Positions 25,776 to 33,566 of a stretch of 60,967 nt of DNA are shown piece by piece (within the stretch, counting starts at the first letter, position 1; each line of letters opens with the position of its first letter). The notes beneath the pieces are model-generated. The model saw nothing but the letters and a program-made list of their open reading frames with translations, was not told the origin of the DNA and did no database searches. The stretch covers positions 1 to 60,967 of the forward strand of contig QHSO01000002.1 of assembly GCA_003220475.1 (NCBI GenBank), read 5' to 3'. A program made the translations under genes and the position numbers. Origin of the DNA: Candidatus Rokuibacteriota bacterium. Lineage in GTDB: Bacteria; Methylomirabilota; Methylomirabilia; Rokubacteriales; CSP1-6.

Positions 25776-26615
25776 CTGCGTACTATCGATCACGATCCCC
25801 GCGGCCGCATCGTCGTTCTCGACTCGATCACCCGCTGCGCCGGTAATGTCGGCACGCGCGACGTCGTCGTCGTCGGCTCGTTCGGCGGAGCCCCGTCGCT
25901 CGGCTTCGCACTGGAGATCGGTGTGCGCGGCCTGCTCGCGCACGACGCCGGCGTCGGCCGCGATGGTGCCGGCGTCTCCGGGCTTGCACTCGCCGAGCGC
26001 CTCGGCGTCCCCGCGGCGACCGTGGCCGCGCATTCCGCACGCATCGGCGACGGTGAGAGCGTGTACGCCGATGGTCTCGTCAGCCACGCCAACCGCCTCG
26101 CGGCCGCGCTCGGCGTGGTGATCGGCGGCAAGGCCGGCGACGTCGCGCACGCGATGCTCGCCGCGCCGCCCGGCGCGCCGTCGCCCGAGCCGATCGTCGA
26201 CCGCCGCCAGCGGATCGCGCGCGAAATGGCCGTCGGCCGTATCGTGCTCGTCGACTCGATGCTGTTCGCGGGTCCCGAGAACCGTCACGATGTGCTCTGC
26301 GCGGGCTCGCACGGCGGCCGCGTGAACATGGCCCGCGCGCTCGAGATCCGGCCCCGCGGTGCGCTCTTCAGCGACGGCGGCGGCGCGCGCGACCGCTCGG
26401 GCGTCGACGGCCTGCCGCTGCTCGATGTCGCCGACGTGCCGGCGGCGGCCGTGGACGCGATGCGCGCGCGGATCGGCGAGTCGGCGAGCACGTGGGCCGA
26501 CGGCGTGATCTCAGCCGTCAACGAGACGGCGCGGCGTGCGGGCGTCCTCGTCGGTCAACCGGCGGCCACCGCCGCGCAGGCGATGCTCGAACACCGTCGT
26601 AGAACGGAGGCGTGA
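25776..26615 (+). CDS. hypothetical protein with an internal tandem domain duplication; probable CTG start
   Basis: 279 residues. Two copies of the same domain: RGRIVVLDS ... RDVVVVGSFGG ... FALEIGVRGLLAHDAGVG ... RIGDGESVYADGLVSHANR, and VGRIVLVDS ... HDVLCAGSHGG ... ALEIRPRGALFSDGG ... RIGESASTWADGVISAVNE. Copy one begins before the first available GTG (25923), so that start would cut the domain. The only in-frame candidate with an RBS (GGGAGGGAG, 4 nt before) is a CTG; no in-frame ATG, GTG or TTG lies between it and the upstream TAA. No family with known function is recognised. The next gene starts 3 nt after the stop. Confidence 0.7.
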   Translation: MRTIDHDPRGRIVVLDSITRCAGNVGTRDVVVVGSFGGAPSLGFALEIGVRGLLAHDAGVGRDGAGVSGLALAERLGVPAATVAAHSARIGDGESVYADGLVSHANRLAAALGVVIGGKAGDVAHAMLAAPPGAPSPEPIVDRRQRIAREMAVGRIVLVDSMLFAGPENRHDVLCAGSHGGRVNMARALEIRPRGALFSDGGGARDRSGVDGLPLLDVADVPAAAVDAMRARIGESASTWADGVISAVNETARRAGVLVGQPAATAAQAMLEHRRRTEA

Positions 26616-26618
26616 ACG

Positions 26619-27503
26619 ATGCCGAAGGTCGCGATCGGGAGCGTGAAGCTGCACTACGAGGAGGCGGGTCGCGGCACGCCCCTCGTGTTCGTCCACGAAT
26701 TCGCCGGTGACGCGCAAAGCTGGAGACTGCAGACGGCGTTCTTCGCCCGGCGCTACCGCACCATCGCGTTCAACGCGCGCGGCTATCCGCCCTCGGACGT
26801 TCCCGACGATCCGGAGGCGTATTCACAGCAGCAGGCCGCCGACGACATCAAAGGTGTGCTCGATGGTCTCGGCATCGCGCGCGCACACGTGTGCGGCTTG
26901 TCCATGGGCGGGCTGTCCACGCTGCACTTCGGTCTCAGCTATCCCGACCGCGCGCTCTCCCTCGTCGTCGCCGGCGCGGGCTATGGCAGCGACGATCCTG
27001 ACGGCAATCGCAAGGACTGCGAGCAGGTGGCGCGCCGGTTCGAGACCGACGGTATGGAGAAGACCGGCGACTTCTATGCGCACGGGCCCTCGCGGGTGCA
27101 ACTGCTCGAGAAGGATCCGGTCGGATGGCAGGAGTTCCGCGATCGCCTCTGCGCCGGGTCGGCCAGGGGGCACGCGCTGACGATGCGAGGCGTGCAGATG
27201 CGACGGCCCACGGTCTATTCGCTGGAACCGCGGCTGACCAAACTGGAGGTGCCGACGCTGATCGTCACCGGTGACGAAGACGAGCCGTGTCTGGAGCCGG
27301 CGTTGTTCATGAAGCGGAAGATCCCGACGTCCGCGCTCGTCGTGCTCCCCAAGAGCGGCCACGCGGTGAACCTCGAAGAGCCCGAAGCGTTCAACCGCGC
27401 TGTGCTCGAGTTCCTCACGGTCGTGGACGGGGGTCGGTGGACGCGGCGCCGCACGGATTCGCTCTCGAAATCCGGGATCCTGCCGGCGGAGGCCAGGCGA
27501 TGA
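26619..27503 (+). CDS. alpha/beta-fold hydrolase
   Basis: 294 residues. The nucleophile elbow is GLSMGG with Ser95, the oxyanion region is VHEFAGDAQSW (25-35), the acid is in TGDEDEPC and the His is in KSGHAVNLEEPEAF. Typical of ester or C-C bond hydrolases of the DhaA/proline iminopeptidase type; substrate unknown. The ATG lies 3 nt after the stop of the duplicated-domain gene, so translation is coupled. The C-terminal tail (about 25 residues, basic) is longer than usual. Confidence 0.85.
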   Translation: MPKVAIGSVKLHYEEAGRGTPLVFVHEFAGDAQSWRLQTAFFARRYRTIAFNARGYPPSDVPDDPEAYSQQQAADDIKGVLDGLGIARAHVCGLSMGGLSTLHFGLSYPDRALSLVVAGAGYGSDDPDGNRKDCEQVARRFETDGMEKTGDFYAHGPSRVQLLEKDPVGWQEFRDRLCAGSARGHALTMRGVQMRRPTVYSLEPRLTKLEVPTLIVTGDEDEPCLEPALFMKRKIPTSALVVLPKSGHAVNLEEPEAFNRAVLEFLTVVDGGRWTRRRTDSLSKSGILPAEARR

Positions 27504-27615
27504 GCTGCGCCGCATCGGTGCGCTCGTCCGCATCCTGATTCCGCGCCGCGCCGACGGCATCGAGGATGCACGCCGACGTCTCGATTCGGCGGATGCGCGC
27601 CGAGGAGGAGGGGAC

Positions 27616-27933
27616 ATGGACGTTCCGAGGATCTCGCCGGCCGAGGCGCGGCGCCGCGAGCAGCAGGGCCAGGCGCTGCTCGTGTGCGGATATGAAGACG
27701 AGAGCAAGTGCCGGTCGATGGCGCTCGAAGGCTCCATCGCGCTGGCTGACCTCAAGCGGCGGATCCACTCGCTGCCGAAGAGTCAGGAGCTGATCTTCTA
27801 CTGCGCATGACCTCAGGAGGCGACGGCCGCCGGTCAGGCGGCAAAGTTCGCGGAGCAGGGGTTCCGCACCGAGGCCCTTGCCGGGGGCGTCGAGGCCTGG
27901 AAACAGGCCAAGTACCCGATGCGCGCTTCCTAG
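27616..27933 (+). CDS. rhodanese-like protein with a predicted selenocysteine (Sec65)
   Basis: 105 residues if TGA (27808-27810) is read as Sec. The N-terminal part is MDVPRISPAEARRREQQGQA-type rhodanese, the active loop is FYCA-Sec-PQEATAAG with the rhodanese Cys at 63, and after the TGA the same frame gives the normal rhodanese end (AEQGFRTEALAGGVEAWKQA). Relatives usually have a Cys at the TGA position (YCACP-type loops). A stem-loop follows the TGA (see SECIS entry). GAGGAGGAG precedes the ATG. Without Sec insertion only 64 residues would be made. It is likely a sulfur-transfer or thiol-redox protein. Confidence 0.75.
27826..27842 (+). promoter_or_regulatory. candidate bacterial SECIS stem-loop
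   Basis: GCCGCC (27826-27831) pairs perfectly with GGCGGC (27837-27842) around a 5-nt loop GGTCA. The loop begins 21 nt after the TGA, inside the 16-37 nt window used for bacterial SECIS elements, and starts with GG as SelB-type elements require. The GGUC loop resembles that of E. coli fdhF. Confidence 0.65.
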
Positions 27934-27984
27934 CAAAGACTGTCCAGGGCCTTATTTATCAGGGATCTACCGCAGCACCTGGCC

Positions 27985-28016
27985 ATTCTTGACAATTCCG
28001 ATCAAGAATATATAGT
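27985..28016 (+). promoter_or_regulatory. strong promoter with an overlapping dyad operator
   Basis: -35 TTGACA (27989-27994), 16-nt spacer, -10 TATAGT (28011-28016). An 8-bp perfect inverted repeat, ATTCTTGA at 27985-27992 and TCAAGAAT at 28002-28009, spans the -35 and the spacer, so a repressor bound there would block transcription. The -10 ends 6 nt before the ATG of the next gene, predicting a leaderless or nearly leaderless mRNA. Confidence 0.7.
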
Positions 28017-28022
28017 TTCGCC

Positions 28023-28208
28023 ATGGTGCCAGCGACGGAAGAGGGGCGGTGCCCGGTGTGCCGCACGAAGGTCGTCGCGCGGAGCGAGGAGGACGTGATC
28101 ATTCGCAACGCGATCCTCAGAGTGGAGTCCGCGACGGGCCGCGTGGCCGCGAAATGCGCGCGCTGTAAATCGTGGGTGGAGGTACCGCTGCGTTACGTGG
28201 CGGAGTGA
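28023..28208 (+). CDS. small zinc-ribbon protein
   Basis: 61 residues with CPVCRT (Cys-x2-Cys, near 10-13) and CARCKS (near 45-48), the two knuckles of a zinc ribbon, separated by a short beta-rich insert (EEDVIIRNAILRVES). Such proteins bind nucleic acid or act as metal adaptors; no function is known. The ATG is 6 nt after a -10 and has no RBS, so leaderless expression is predicted. A hairpin and the siroheme reductase gene follow. Confidence 0.7.
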   Translation: MVPATEEGRCPVCRTKVVARSEEDVIIRNAILRVESATGRVAAKCARCKSWVEVPLRYVAE

Positions 28209-28224
28209 GGCAAGGACACCGAGG

Positions 28225-28296
28225 CGATACGTCGCAGTCGAAAGACAAAAGCCGGGTGGACGGGACGCAGGTTCCGACACCCGGCTTTTTCTTTTC
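28225..28296 (+). terminator. intrinsic terminator/attenuator directly before the siroheme reductase gene
   Basis: AAAAGCCGGGTG (28247-28258) pairs over 12 bp with CACCCGGCTTTT (28278-28289), followed by CTTTT. The 19-nt loop can fold further (CGGGA/TTCCG). Just upstream are two small hairpins (GCGA-TACG-TCGC and GTC-GAAA-GAC). Only about 13-19 nt separate the T-tract from the reductase GTG, too little for a promoter, so the operon is probably read through this element, suggesting attenuation or a riboswitch-like control. No known riboswitch class is recognised. Confidence 0.6.
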
Positions 28297-28308
28297 GGGG
28301 AGGCGAGC

Positions 28309-30000
28309 GTGGGCGATTTGAAGGAGAGCAAGGCGCAGCGCGCGGAGCGACTCAAGCGCGAGCTCAATCCCTGGGAGGCGTACGAGATCATCGAGCGCTT
28401 CGCGCGCGAAGGCCACGCCGCGATCACCCAGGAGTGGGGCACGTATTTTCGGTGGTGGGGCATCTATTCGCAGGGCGATGGCGTGGGCGCCGTCGGCGGC
28501 CCCGGCGGCGAGGGCCGCGCGACGAAGCATTTCATGGTCCGCGTGCGGATTCCCAACGGCATCGTGGCGGCGCCGCAGCTGCGCACGCTCGCCGACGTCA
28601 CCGACCGCTATGCGCGCGGCATCGCCGATCTCACCGTGCGCCAGAACGTGCAGCTGCACTGGGTCACGATCGAGGACCTGCCGCCGCTGATGCACGCGCT
28701 CTGGCGCGCCGGACTCACGAGCCTCGGTGCCTGCGGCGACGTCACGCGCAACGTGACCGGCTGTCCGCTGGCCGGCGTGGATGCGGAGGAAGTCGTCGAC
28801 GCCTCGCCGCTCGTGTTCGAGGCGACGCGCCTGCTCAACGGCAACCCGGACTTCTACAACCTGCCGCGCAAGTACAAGGTGACGATCACCGGCTGCCGCA
28901 CCTGGTGCTCGTATCCGGAGATCAACGACGTCGGCCTGACGGCGCTGCGCCATCCCGCGTCGGGCGAGCCCGGCTTTTCGCTGCGCGTCGGTGGTGGACT
29001 GTCGACCGATCCACGCCTCGCTGAGCGGCTGGACGCGTTCGTGCGCTGGCATCAAGCCGTGCCGGTCGTCCGCGCGGTCACCGAGATCTTCCGGGATTCC
29101 GACGTGCTGCGCGAGCACCGCGAGAAAGCGCGGCTGAAGTTCCTCTTCCTGCGGCATGGCTGGACGGCCGAGCGCTTCCTGGCCGAGGTCGAGGCGCGCC
29201 TGGGCTACGCGCTCGATCGCGCGCCGGAGGAGCCGCGGCCCGAAGAGGTCTACCGCGATCACGTCGGCATCCATCCTCAGCGCCAGCCCGATCTCTGCTA
29301 TGCCGGCGCCACCGTGCTGCGCGGGCGTCTCACGGCGGCGCAGCTACGCGCGGTGGCCGATGCGGCCGAGCGCCACGGCGACGGACAAGCCCGGACGACG
29401 ACGATGCAGAACGTCGTCGTCGTCAACGTGCGCCGCGAGAGGGTTGGTGCGCTCGCCCGTGAGCTTGCGCAAGCCGGGCTGCCCACGGGCGGCTCGCCAT
29501 TCCGCCGCGGGACCATCGCGTGCACCGGCACGGAGTTCTGCAAGCTCGCGCTCACGGAGACCAAGGAGTTTTCCCGGCGGCTCGTCGAGGATCTCGAGCG
29601 GCGCCTGCCGAGCTTCCATGAGCACGTGAAGCTGCACGTCACGGGGTGCCCGAACTCGTGCGGACAGCACTGGATCGCCGACATCGGCGTGGAGGGCAAG
29701 AAGCTCAAGATCGACGGCGCACTGGTCGACGCCTACTACTTCTGCGTCGGCGGCGCGCTCGGTGCGAGGCAGGCCGTCGCGCGGCCCATCGGTCTGCGCG
29801 TGCCCGCCAGCGAGGTGGCATCGGCCGTCGAGCGGCTGCTGCGCGCGTACCTGGCCGAGCGCCACGCCGGTGAGACGTTCCGCGCCTTCGCCGCGCGGCA
29901 CGACGACGCCACACTGCGCGCGTGGCTCGCCGGCGGCCCCGTCCCCGCCGCGGAGCGCGACCCGGCGGGCGGTCTGCTGCCCGCGGGTGTGGACGCGTAA
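28309..30000 (+). CDS. ferredoxin-type nitrite/sulfite reductase, siroheme and 4Fe-4S
   Basis: 563 residues. Two NIR/SIR half-domains; the cluster motif is C405-x5-C411 and C447-x3-C451 (CTGTEFC and GCPNSC). It would reduce nitrite to ammonia or sulfite to sulfide by six electrons in the cytoplasm. The ETK after FC (LALTETKEFS) is more like assimilatory nitrite reductases, but substrate cannot be fixed from sequence. GTG is the start, after GGGGAGG. The siroheme genes follow at once, so this is one operon. Confidence 0.9.
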   Translation: MGDLKESKAQRAERLKRELNPWEAYEIIERFAREGHAAITQEWGTYFRWWGIYSQGDGVGAVGGPGGEGRATKHFMVRVRIPNGIVAAPQLRTLADVTDRYARGIADLTVRQNVQLHWVTIEDLPPLMHALWRAGLTSLGACGDVTRNVTGCPLAGVDAEEVVDASPLVFEATRLLNGNPDFYNLPRKYKVTITGCRTWCSYPEINDVGLTALRHPASGEPGFSLRVGGGLSTDPRLAERLDAFVRWHQAVPVVRAVTEIFRDSDVLREHREKARLKFLFLRHGWTAERFLAEVEARLGYALDRAPEEPRPEEVYRDHVGIHPQRQPDLCYAGATVLRGRLTAAQLRAVADAAERHGDGQARTTTMQNVVVVNVRRERVGALARELAQAGLPTGGSPFRRGTIACTGTEFCKLALTETKEFSRRLVEDLERRLPSFHEHVKLHVTGCPNSCGQHWIADIGVEGKKLKIDGALVDAYYFCVGGALGARQAVARPIGLRVPASEVASAVERLLRAYLAERHAGETFRAFAARHDDATLRAWLAGGPVPAAERDPAGGLLPAGVDA

Positions 30001-30002
30001 CC

Positions 30003-30638
30003 GTGGCGCTCTTCCCGCTCTTCGTCGAGTTGGCCGGCCGGCCTTGCGTCGTGATCGGCGGCGGCGCCGTCGCCGAGCGGAAGGTGCACGCGCTGCTGAC
30101 CGCGGGCGCCGTCGTCACGGTCGTGAGTCCCGCGCTCTCGCCGGCGCTCGCCACGCTGGCCGACGCCGGCCGCATCGCTCACGTGGCGCGGCTGTACGCC
30201 GAAGGCGACCTCGCCGGCGCGGCGTTGGCGTTCGCCGCCACCGACGACGGCGCCGTGAATGCCGACGTCGCGCACGAGGGCCGCATGCGCGGCGTCTGGG
30301 TCAACGCGGCGGACGATCCCCCGCACTGCGACGCGATCCTGCCCGCCGTGCTGCGTCGTGGCGAGATCACGGTGGCCGTGTCGACCGGCGGCGCGAGTCC
30401 CGCGCTGGCGCGCGCGGTGCGCGAGCGCCTCGAGCGGGCGCTGCCACCGGCGTATGCCGTGCTCGCGCGAGTCGCGGCCGACGCGCGTCGCGAGCTGCGC
30501 GCCGCCGGACGTCGTGCGAGCGCCGACGACTGGCTCGCCGCGCTCGACGTCGGCCTCCGCGCGCTGCTCGCCGGCGCGCCGTCGGTCGAAGCCGCGCGCC
30601 GGCTGCGCGCGCGGCTGGAGCGCGCCGAGTGCGCGTAG
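30003..30638 (+). CDS. precorrin-2 dehydrogenase/sirohydrochlorin ferrochelatase (CysG N-terminal type)
   Basis: 211 residues. LFPLFVELAGRPCVVIGGGAVAERKVH at the N-terminus (given here by its key parts VIGGGAVAERK) is the NAD-binding Rossmann motif of CysG-A; ILPAVLRRGEITVAVSTGG follows. It oxidises precorrin-2 and inserts iron to make siroheme for the reductase upstream, 2 nt away. The C-terminal about 70 residues are Arg/Ala-rich and poorly conserved. It overlaps the CobA gene by 10 bp. Confidence 0.87.
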   Translation: MALFPLFVELAGRPCVVIGGGAVAERKVHALLTAGAVVTVVSPALSPALATLADAGRIAHVARLYAEGDLAGAALAFAATDDGAVNADVAHEGRMRGVWVNAADDPPHCDAILPAVLRRGEITVAVSTGGASPALARAVRERLERALPPAYAVLARVAADARRELRAAGRRASADDWLAALDVGLRALLAGAPSVEAARRLRARLERAECA

Positions 30639-31408
30639 GCTCCGTCGCCCTCGTCGGCGCGGGGCCGGGCGATCCCGGCCTCATGACCGTTCGTGGCCTG
30701 GCGCTGCTGCGCCGCGCCGACGTCGTCGTCTACGATCGGCTCGTCGACCGGCGGCTGCTTCGCGAGGCGCCGCGCGCGCGGCGGATCTTCGCCGGCAAGG
30801 CGAGTGGTGATCACGCGCTGCCGCAAGCGCAGATCAACGCGCTGCTCGTGCTGCACGCGCGGCGCGGCCGACGCGTGGTGCGCCTCAAGGGCGGCGATCC
30901 GTTCGTGTTCGGCCGCGGCGGCGAGGAGGCGGCGGCGCTCGCGGCCGCCGGCGTGCCGTTCGAAGTCGTCCCCGGGGTCAGCTCCGCCGTCGCCGCGCCC
31001 GCGTATGCCGGCATCCCGCTGACCCACCGCGGGCTCGCGTCGTCCTTCGCGGTCGTCACCGGCCACGAATGCGGTCGAGGGCGCGGTCGCGTCGATTGGG
31101 CGCGCCTGGCCACCGCGGTCGATACGCTGGTCGTGCTCATGGGCGTGGCCGCGTTGCCGCGCATCGCGCGTGAGCTGATCGCGCACGGTCGTGCCGCGTC
31201 CACGCCGGTCGCGCTCGTTCGCTGGGGGACGACCGCGTGGCAAACGGTGGTGACCGGACGGCTGGACGGCATCGCCGCGCGTGCGCGCGCCGCGCGCGTC
31301 GAGCCCCCGGTGGTCATCGTCATCGGCGACGTCGTCGCGCTCGCCGAGCGCCTGGCCTGGTTCGCGCCGACGGCGCCGGCGGCCGCGGCCTACACGGCGA
31401 ACGGGTAA
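30629..31408 (+). CDS. cobA: uroporphyrinogen-III C-methyltransferase
   Basis: 259 residues. The N-terminal VALVGAGPGDPGLMTVRG motif is the SAM-binding start of class III tetrapyrrole methylases, and RLKGGDPFVFGRGGEE and VPGVSSAVAAPAYAGIPLTHR are diagnostic of SUMT. It makes precorrin-2, the substrate of the previous gene. The GTG lies within the CysG-A-like 3' end (10-bp overlap), showing tight coupling. The two functions fused in enterobacterial CysG are split here. It is convergent with, and overlaps by 19 bp, the erythromycin-esterase-like gene. Confidence 0.92.
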   Translation: MRVGSVALVGAGPGDPGLMTVRGLALLRRADVVVYDRLVDRRLLREAPRARRIFAGKASGDHALPQAQINALLVLHARRGRRVVRLKGGDPFVFGRGGEEAAALAAAGVPFEVVPGVSSAVAAPAYAGIPLTHRGLASSFAVVTGHECGRGRGRVDWARLATAVDTLVVLMGVAALPRIARELIAHGRAASTPVALVRWGTTAWQTVVTGRLDGIAARARAARVEPPVVIVIGDVVALAERLAWFAPTAPAAAAYTANG

Positions 31409-32691
31409 GTCTCGGGCACCTCGCCGCGCTCCCAGGCGGCCGTTCGCTCGAGCGGTTCGACGGCGTGGCTTTCGTCGACGTGGATCACGGCGTCGAATTG
31501 CGAGGGCAACCGCGCGCGGAAATAGTGGCTCGCGCGCTCGGTGTCGGGACGGTAGATCACGCCGATGGCGCGCTCGAGTCGTGGCCGGGCGAGCGCGGTC
31601 GCGACCGCCTCCCGCATCGGAAGCAGAAACGATGGGACGCCCAGCCGGTGAAAATGCGCCTCCCACGATCCCTCGAGCGCCGGCCGCACGCGCTTGCGCT
31701 CGACCGCGGCACCCCATTCGCTCGCCGCGGTGACCGTGCCCGTATAGGTCGTGAAGCCGACGAGCCGAATGGCGTCGCCGTGACGCTCGCGGGCCAGTTG
31801 CCCCACGTTCAGCTCGCCGATCTCTCCCAATTCGGTTGCCCGCGCGTCGCCGACGTGTGAGTTGTGCGCCCAGACCACGATGCGACCACCGAGGTGGACC
31901 AGGAGCGCGTCGAGCGTGTCGGCCATGTGGGTGTCGCGCAAGTTCCACGACTCCACGCGGCCGCGGAACATCGTGCGGTAGTAGGCCTCGGCGTTGGCCA
32001 CCAGACGCGCGTTCTGCTCGGCGAAAAACTGCTCGTCCGCGGCGAGCGTGCTGTCCTGCGCCACGTACCGCACCGCGGCCGCCCGCAGATCGATCAGCTG
32101 GGCCACGACCTCCTGCTCACAATCGTCGCCGGCGCCGAACGCGGCGGCGTAGCCGTACCGCTCGACGTCGCCGCCGTAATGATCGAAGCACGCGTACCGG
32201 CCACGCGCGCGGCGGGCGGCCTCGGGGTCCACGCGTTCGAGGTAACGCACGACGGCGTCCATCGACGCGTGCAGGCTATAAAGGTCGAGACCATAAAAGC
32301 CGGCGCGGCGGGAATCGGGCACCCCGACGTTGCGCCGGCGCAGCCAGTCCACGAAATCGACCACGGCCGTGTTGCGCCACATCCAGGCCGGGAATCGGCG
32401 AAAGTCGGCGAGCGCGTCCCGCGCGTCGCGTGCCTCGTTCGCGCCGCGGACGAAGCGGTTGACGCGCGCGGCGTCGGGCCAGTCCGCCTCGACAGCGACC
32501 GCGCTGAAGCCACACTCGTCGATCAGCCGCTGCGTGACGCGCGCGCGCTCGCGATAGAACTCGTCGGTGCCGTGCGAGGCCTCCCCGAGCGCGATCACGC
32601 GCGCATCACCGACGAGGTCGAGCAGCGCGTCGTAGTCGTGCCGCGCCCCGCGCAGCGGCAGGAGCGCGTCGCGGACCGCATCTCGATTCAC
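31390..32691 (-). CDS. erythromycin esterase family protein
   Basis: 433 residues of the EreA/Ere-like fold. [15 protein letters not shown] near 32-46 has the family His, and [17 protein letters not shown] and [16 protein letters not shown] follow; [13 protein letters not shown] and SWEAHFHRL carry further conserved His. Many genomic members have no shown antibiotic activity, so a resistance role should not be assumed. The GTG overlaps the stop of the phosphoribosyltransferase-like gene (GTGA). In other bacteria these two domains occur as one fused protein. Confidence 0.85.
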   Translation of the reverse strand: MNRDAVRDALLPLRGARHDYDALLDLVGDARVIALGEASHGTDEFYRERARVTQRLIDECGFSAVAVEADWPDAARVNRFVRGANEARDARDALADFRRFPAWMWRNTAVVDFVDWLRRRNVGVPDSRRAGFYGLDLYSLHASMDAVVRYLERVDPEAARRARGRYACFDHYGGDVERYGYAAAFGAGDDCEQEVVAQLIDLRAAAVRYVAQDSTLAADEQFFAEQNARLVANAEAYYRTMFRGRVESWNLRDTHMADTLDALLVHLGGRIVVWAHNSHVGDARATELGEIGELNVGQLARERHGDAIRLVGFTTYTGTVTAASEWGAAVERKRVRPALEGSWEAHFHRLGVPSFLLPMREAVATALARPRLERAIGVIYRPDTERASHYFRARLPSQFDAVIHVDESHAVEPLERTAAWERGEVPETYPFAV

Positions 32692-33329
32692 GCGGCCTCC
32701 GCGAGCAGGCGGCGCACGTCGTCGTCGGTCGTCTCCGAGAAGTCCTCGTACCACGCGCCGACCGCGAGGAACGGCGCGGGCGTCTCGGCGCACACGACCT
32801 CGTCCGCCACCTCGGCCATCTCGGCGCACGCCTCGGCCGCCGCCGTCGGCACCGCGACCACGACGCGGGCGGGACCGAGGCGGCGCAGCGCGGCCACGGC
32901 GGCGCGCATCGTGGCGCCGGTGGCGAGACCGTCGTCCACGAGGATCACGACCTTGCCCTGCACGTCGGGCGCCGGCCGATCACCGCGATACTCCCGCTCG
33001 CGACGGGCGAGCTCGGCCTCCTCCTCGCGGGCGATGGCGTCGATCGCCGCCGTCGGGATGCCCAGCGCATCCACGATCGCCGTGTTGAGGACGCGAACGC
33101 CGCCGGTCGCGATCGCGCCCATCGCGAGCTCGCGGTGGAACGGCACGCCGAGCTTGCGTACCAGGAACACGTCCAGCGGCGCGCGCAGCTCGCGCGCGAC
33201 CTCGCGGGCCACCGGCACGCCGCCGCGCGGCAGTGCGAGCACCATCACATCCGGCTGGCCGGCGTACGCGCTGAGCCGACGCGCCAGCCGGCCGCCTGCT
33301 TCCCGGCGATCGCGGAATCGACTGGCCAC
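32688..33329 (-). CDS. phosphoribosyltransferase domain protein
   Basis: 213 residues from the GTG used here. [17 protein letters not shown] and [14 protein letters not shown] (the PRPP-binding loop) define the phosphoribosyltransferase fold, without the hood of a specific nucleobase enzyme. The frame stays open further upstream, but no ATG is in frame and GTG gives the common [17 protein letters not shown]-terminus. It is coupled to the erythromycin-esterase-like gene. The base or nucleotide handled is unknown. Confidence 0.8.
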   Translation of the reverse strand: MASRFRDRREAGGRLARRLSAYAGQPDVMVLALPRGGVPVAREVARELRAPLDVFLVRKLGVPFHRELAMGAIATGGVRVLNTAIVDALGIPTAAIDAIAREEEAELARREREYRGDRPAPDVQGKVVILVDDGLATGATMRAAVAALRRLGPARVVVAVPTAAAEACAEMAEVADEVVCAETPAPFLAVGAWYEDFSETTDDDVRRLLAEAA

Positions 33330-33536
33330 GCCGGCGAGCGCAGCGAACCATATGCCAGGGACTGCGTGACGCGCCCGCCGGCCGGACGTTACGCCGGCGG
33401 CTATCCGCCCCGGGTGTCGGGGACCGTGCATCCCACCGAAGCGGAGGCAGAGCCGGAGCTCTACGACTACTGTGGCCGGCCTGCCCGGTGCGGCTTCACC
33501 CGGATTCGCTCCGCGGCGAGCGCGTAGTCGTTATGT
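33330..33536. other. gap with no convincing gene
   Basis: Frames across here have no start with an RBS and no recognisable domain. The region leads into a hairpin and tandem repeat array. The promoter of the minus-strand phosphoribosyltransferase unit should lie here, but I see no clear element. Confidence 0.4.
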
Positions 33537-33566
33537 CGAGGGGGGACCCTCGACGGTCCCCCCTCG
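33537..33566. terminator. 12-bp perfect hairpin at the edge of the repeat array
   Basis: CGAGGGGGGACC (33537-33548) and GGTCCCCCCTCG (33555-33566) pair fully around the 6-nt loop CTCGAC. It is a strong structure in either strand, with no T-tract. Its last bases merge into the first unit of the tandem repeat. Confidence 0.5.

Noticed and set aside
23628-26312. A minus-strand open frame of 894 codons
   Set aside because: Its sequence is low-complexity Arg/Ala/Asp-rich and opposes clear genes on the plus strand; GC-rich shadow.
28247-28296. A known riboswitch (SAM, cobalamin or similar) before the reductase
   Set aside because: No consensus core of a known class was found; only the terminator and small hairpins are supported.
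31390-32691. Macrolide resistance gene
   Set aside because: The family has many environmental members without antibiotic activity; the phosphoribosyltransferase partner suggests another role.
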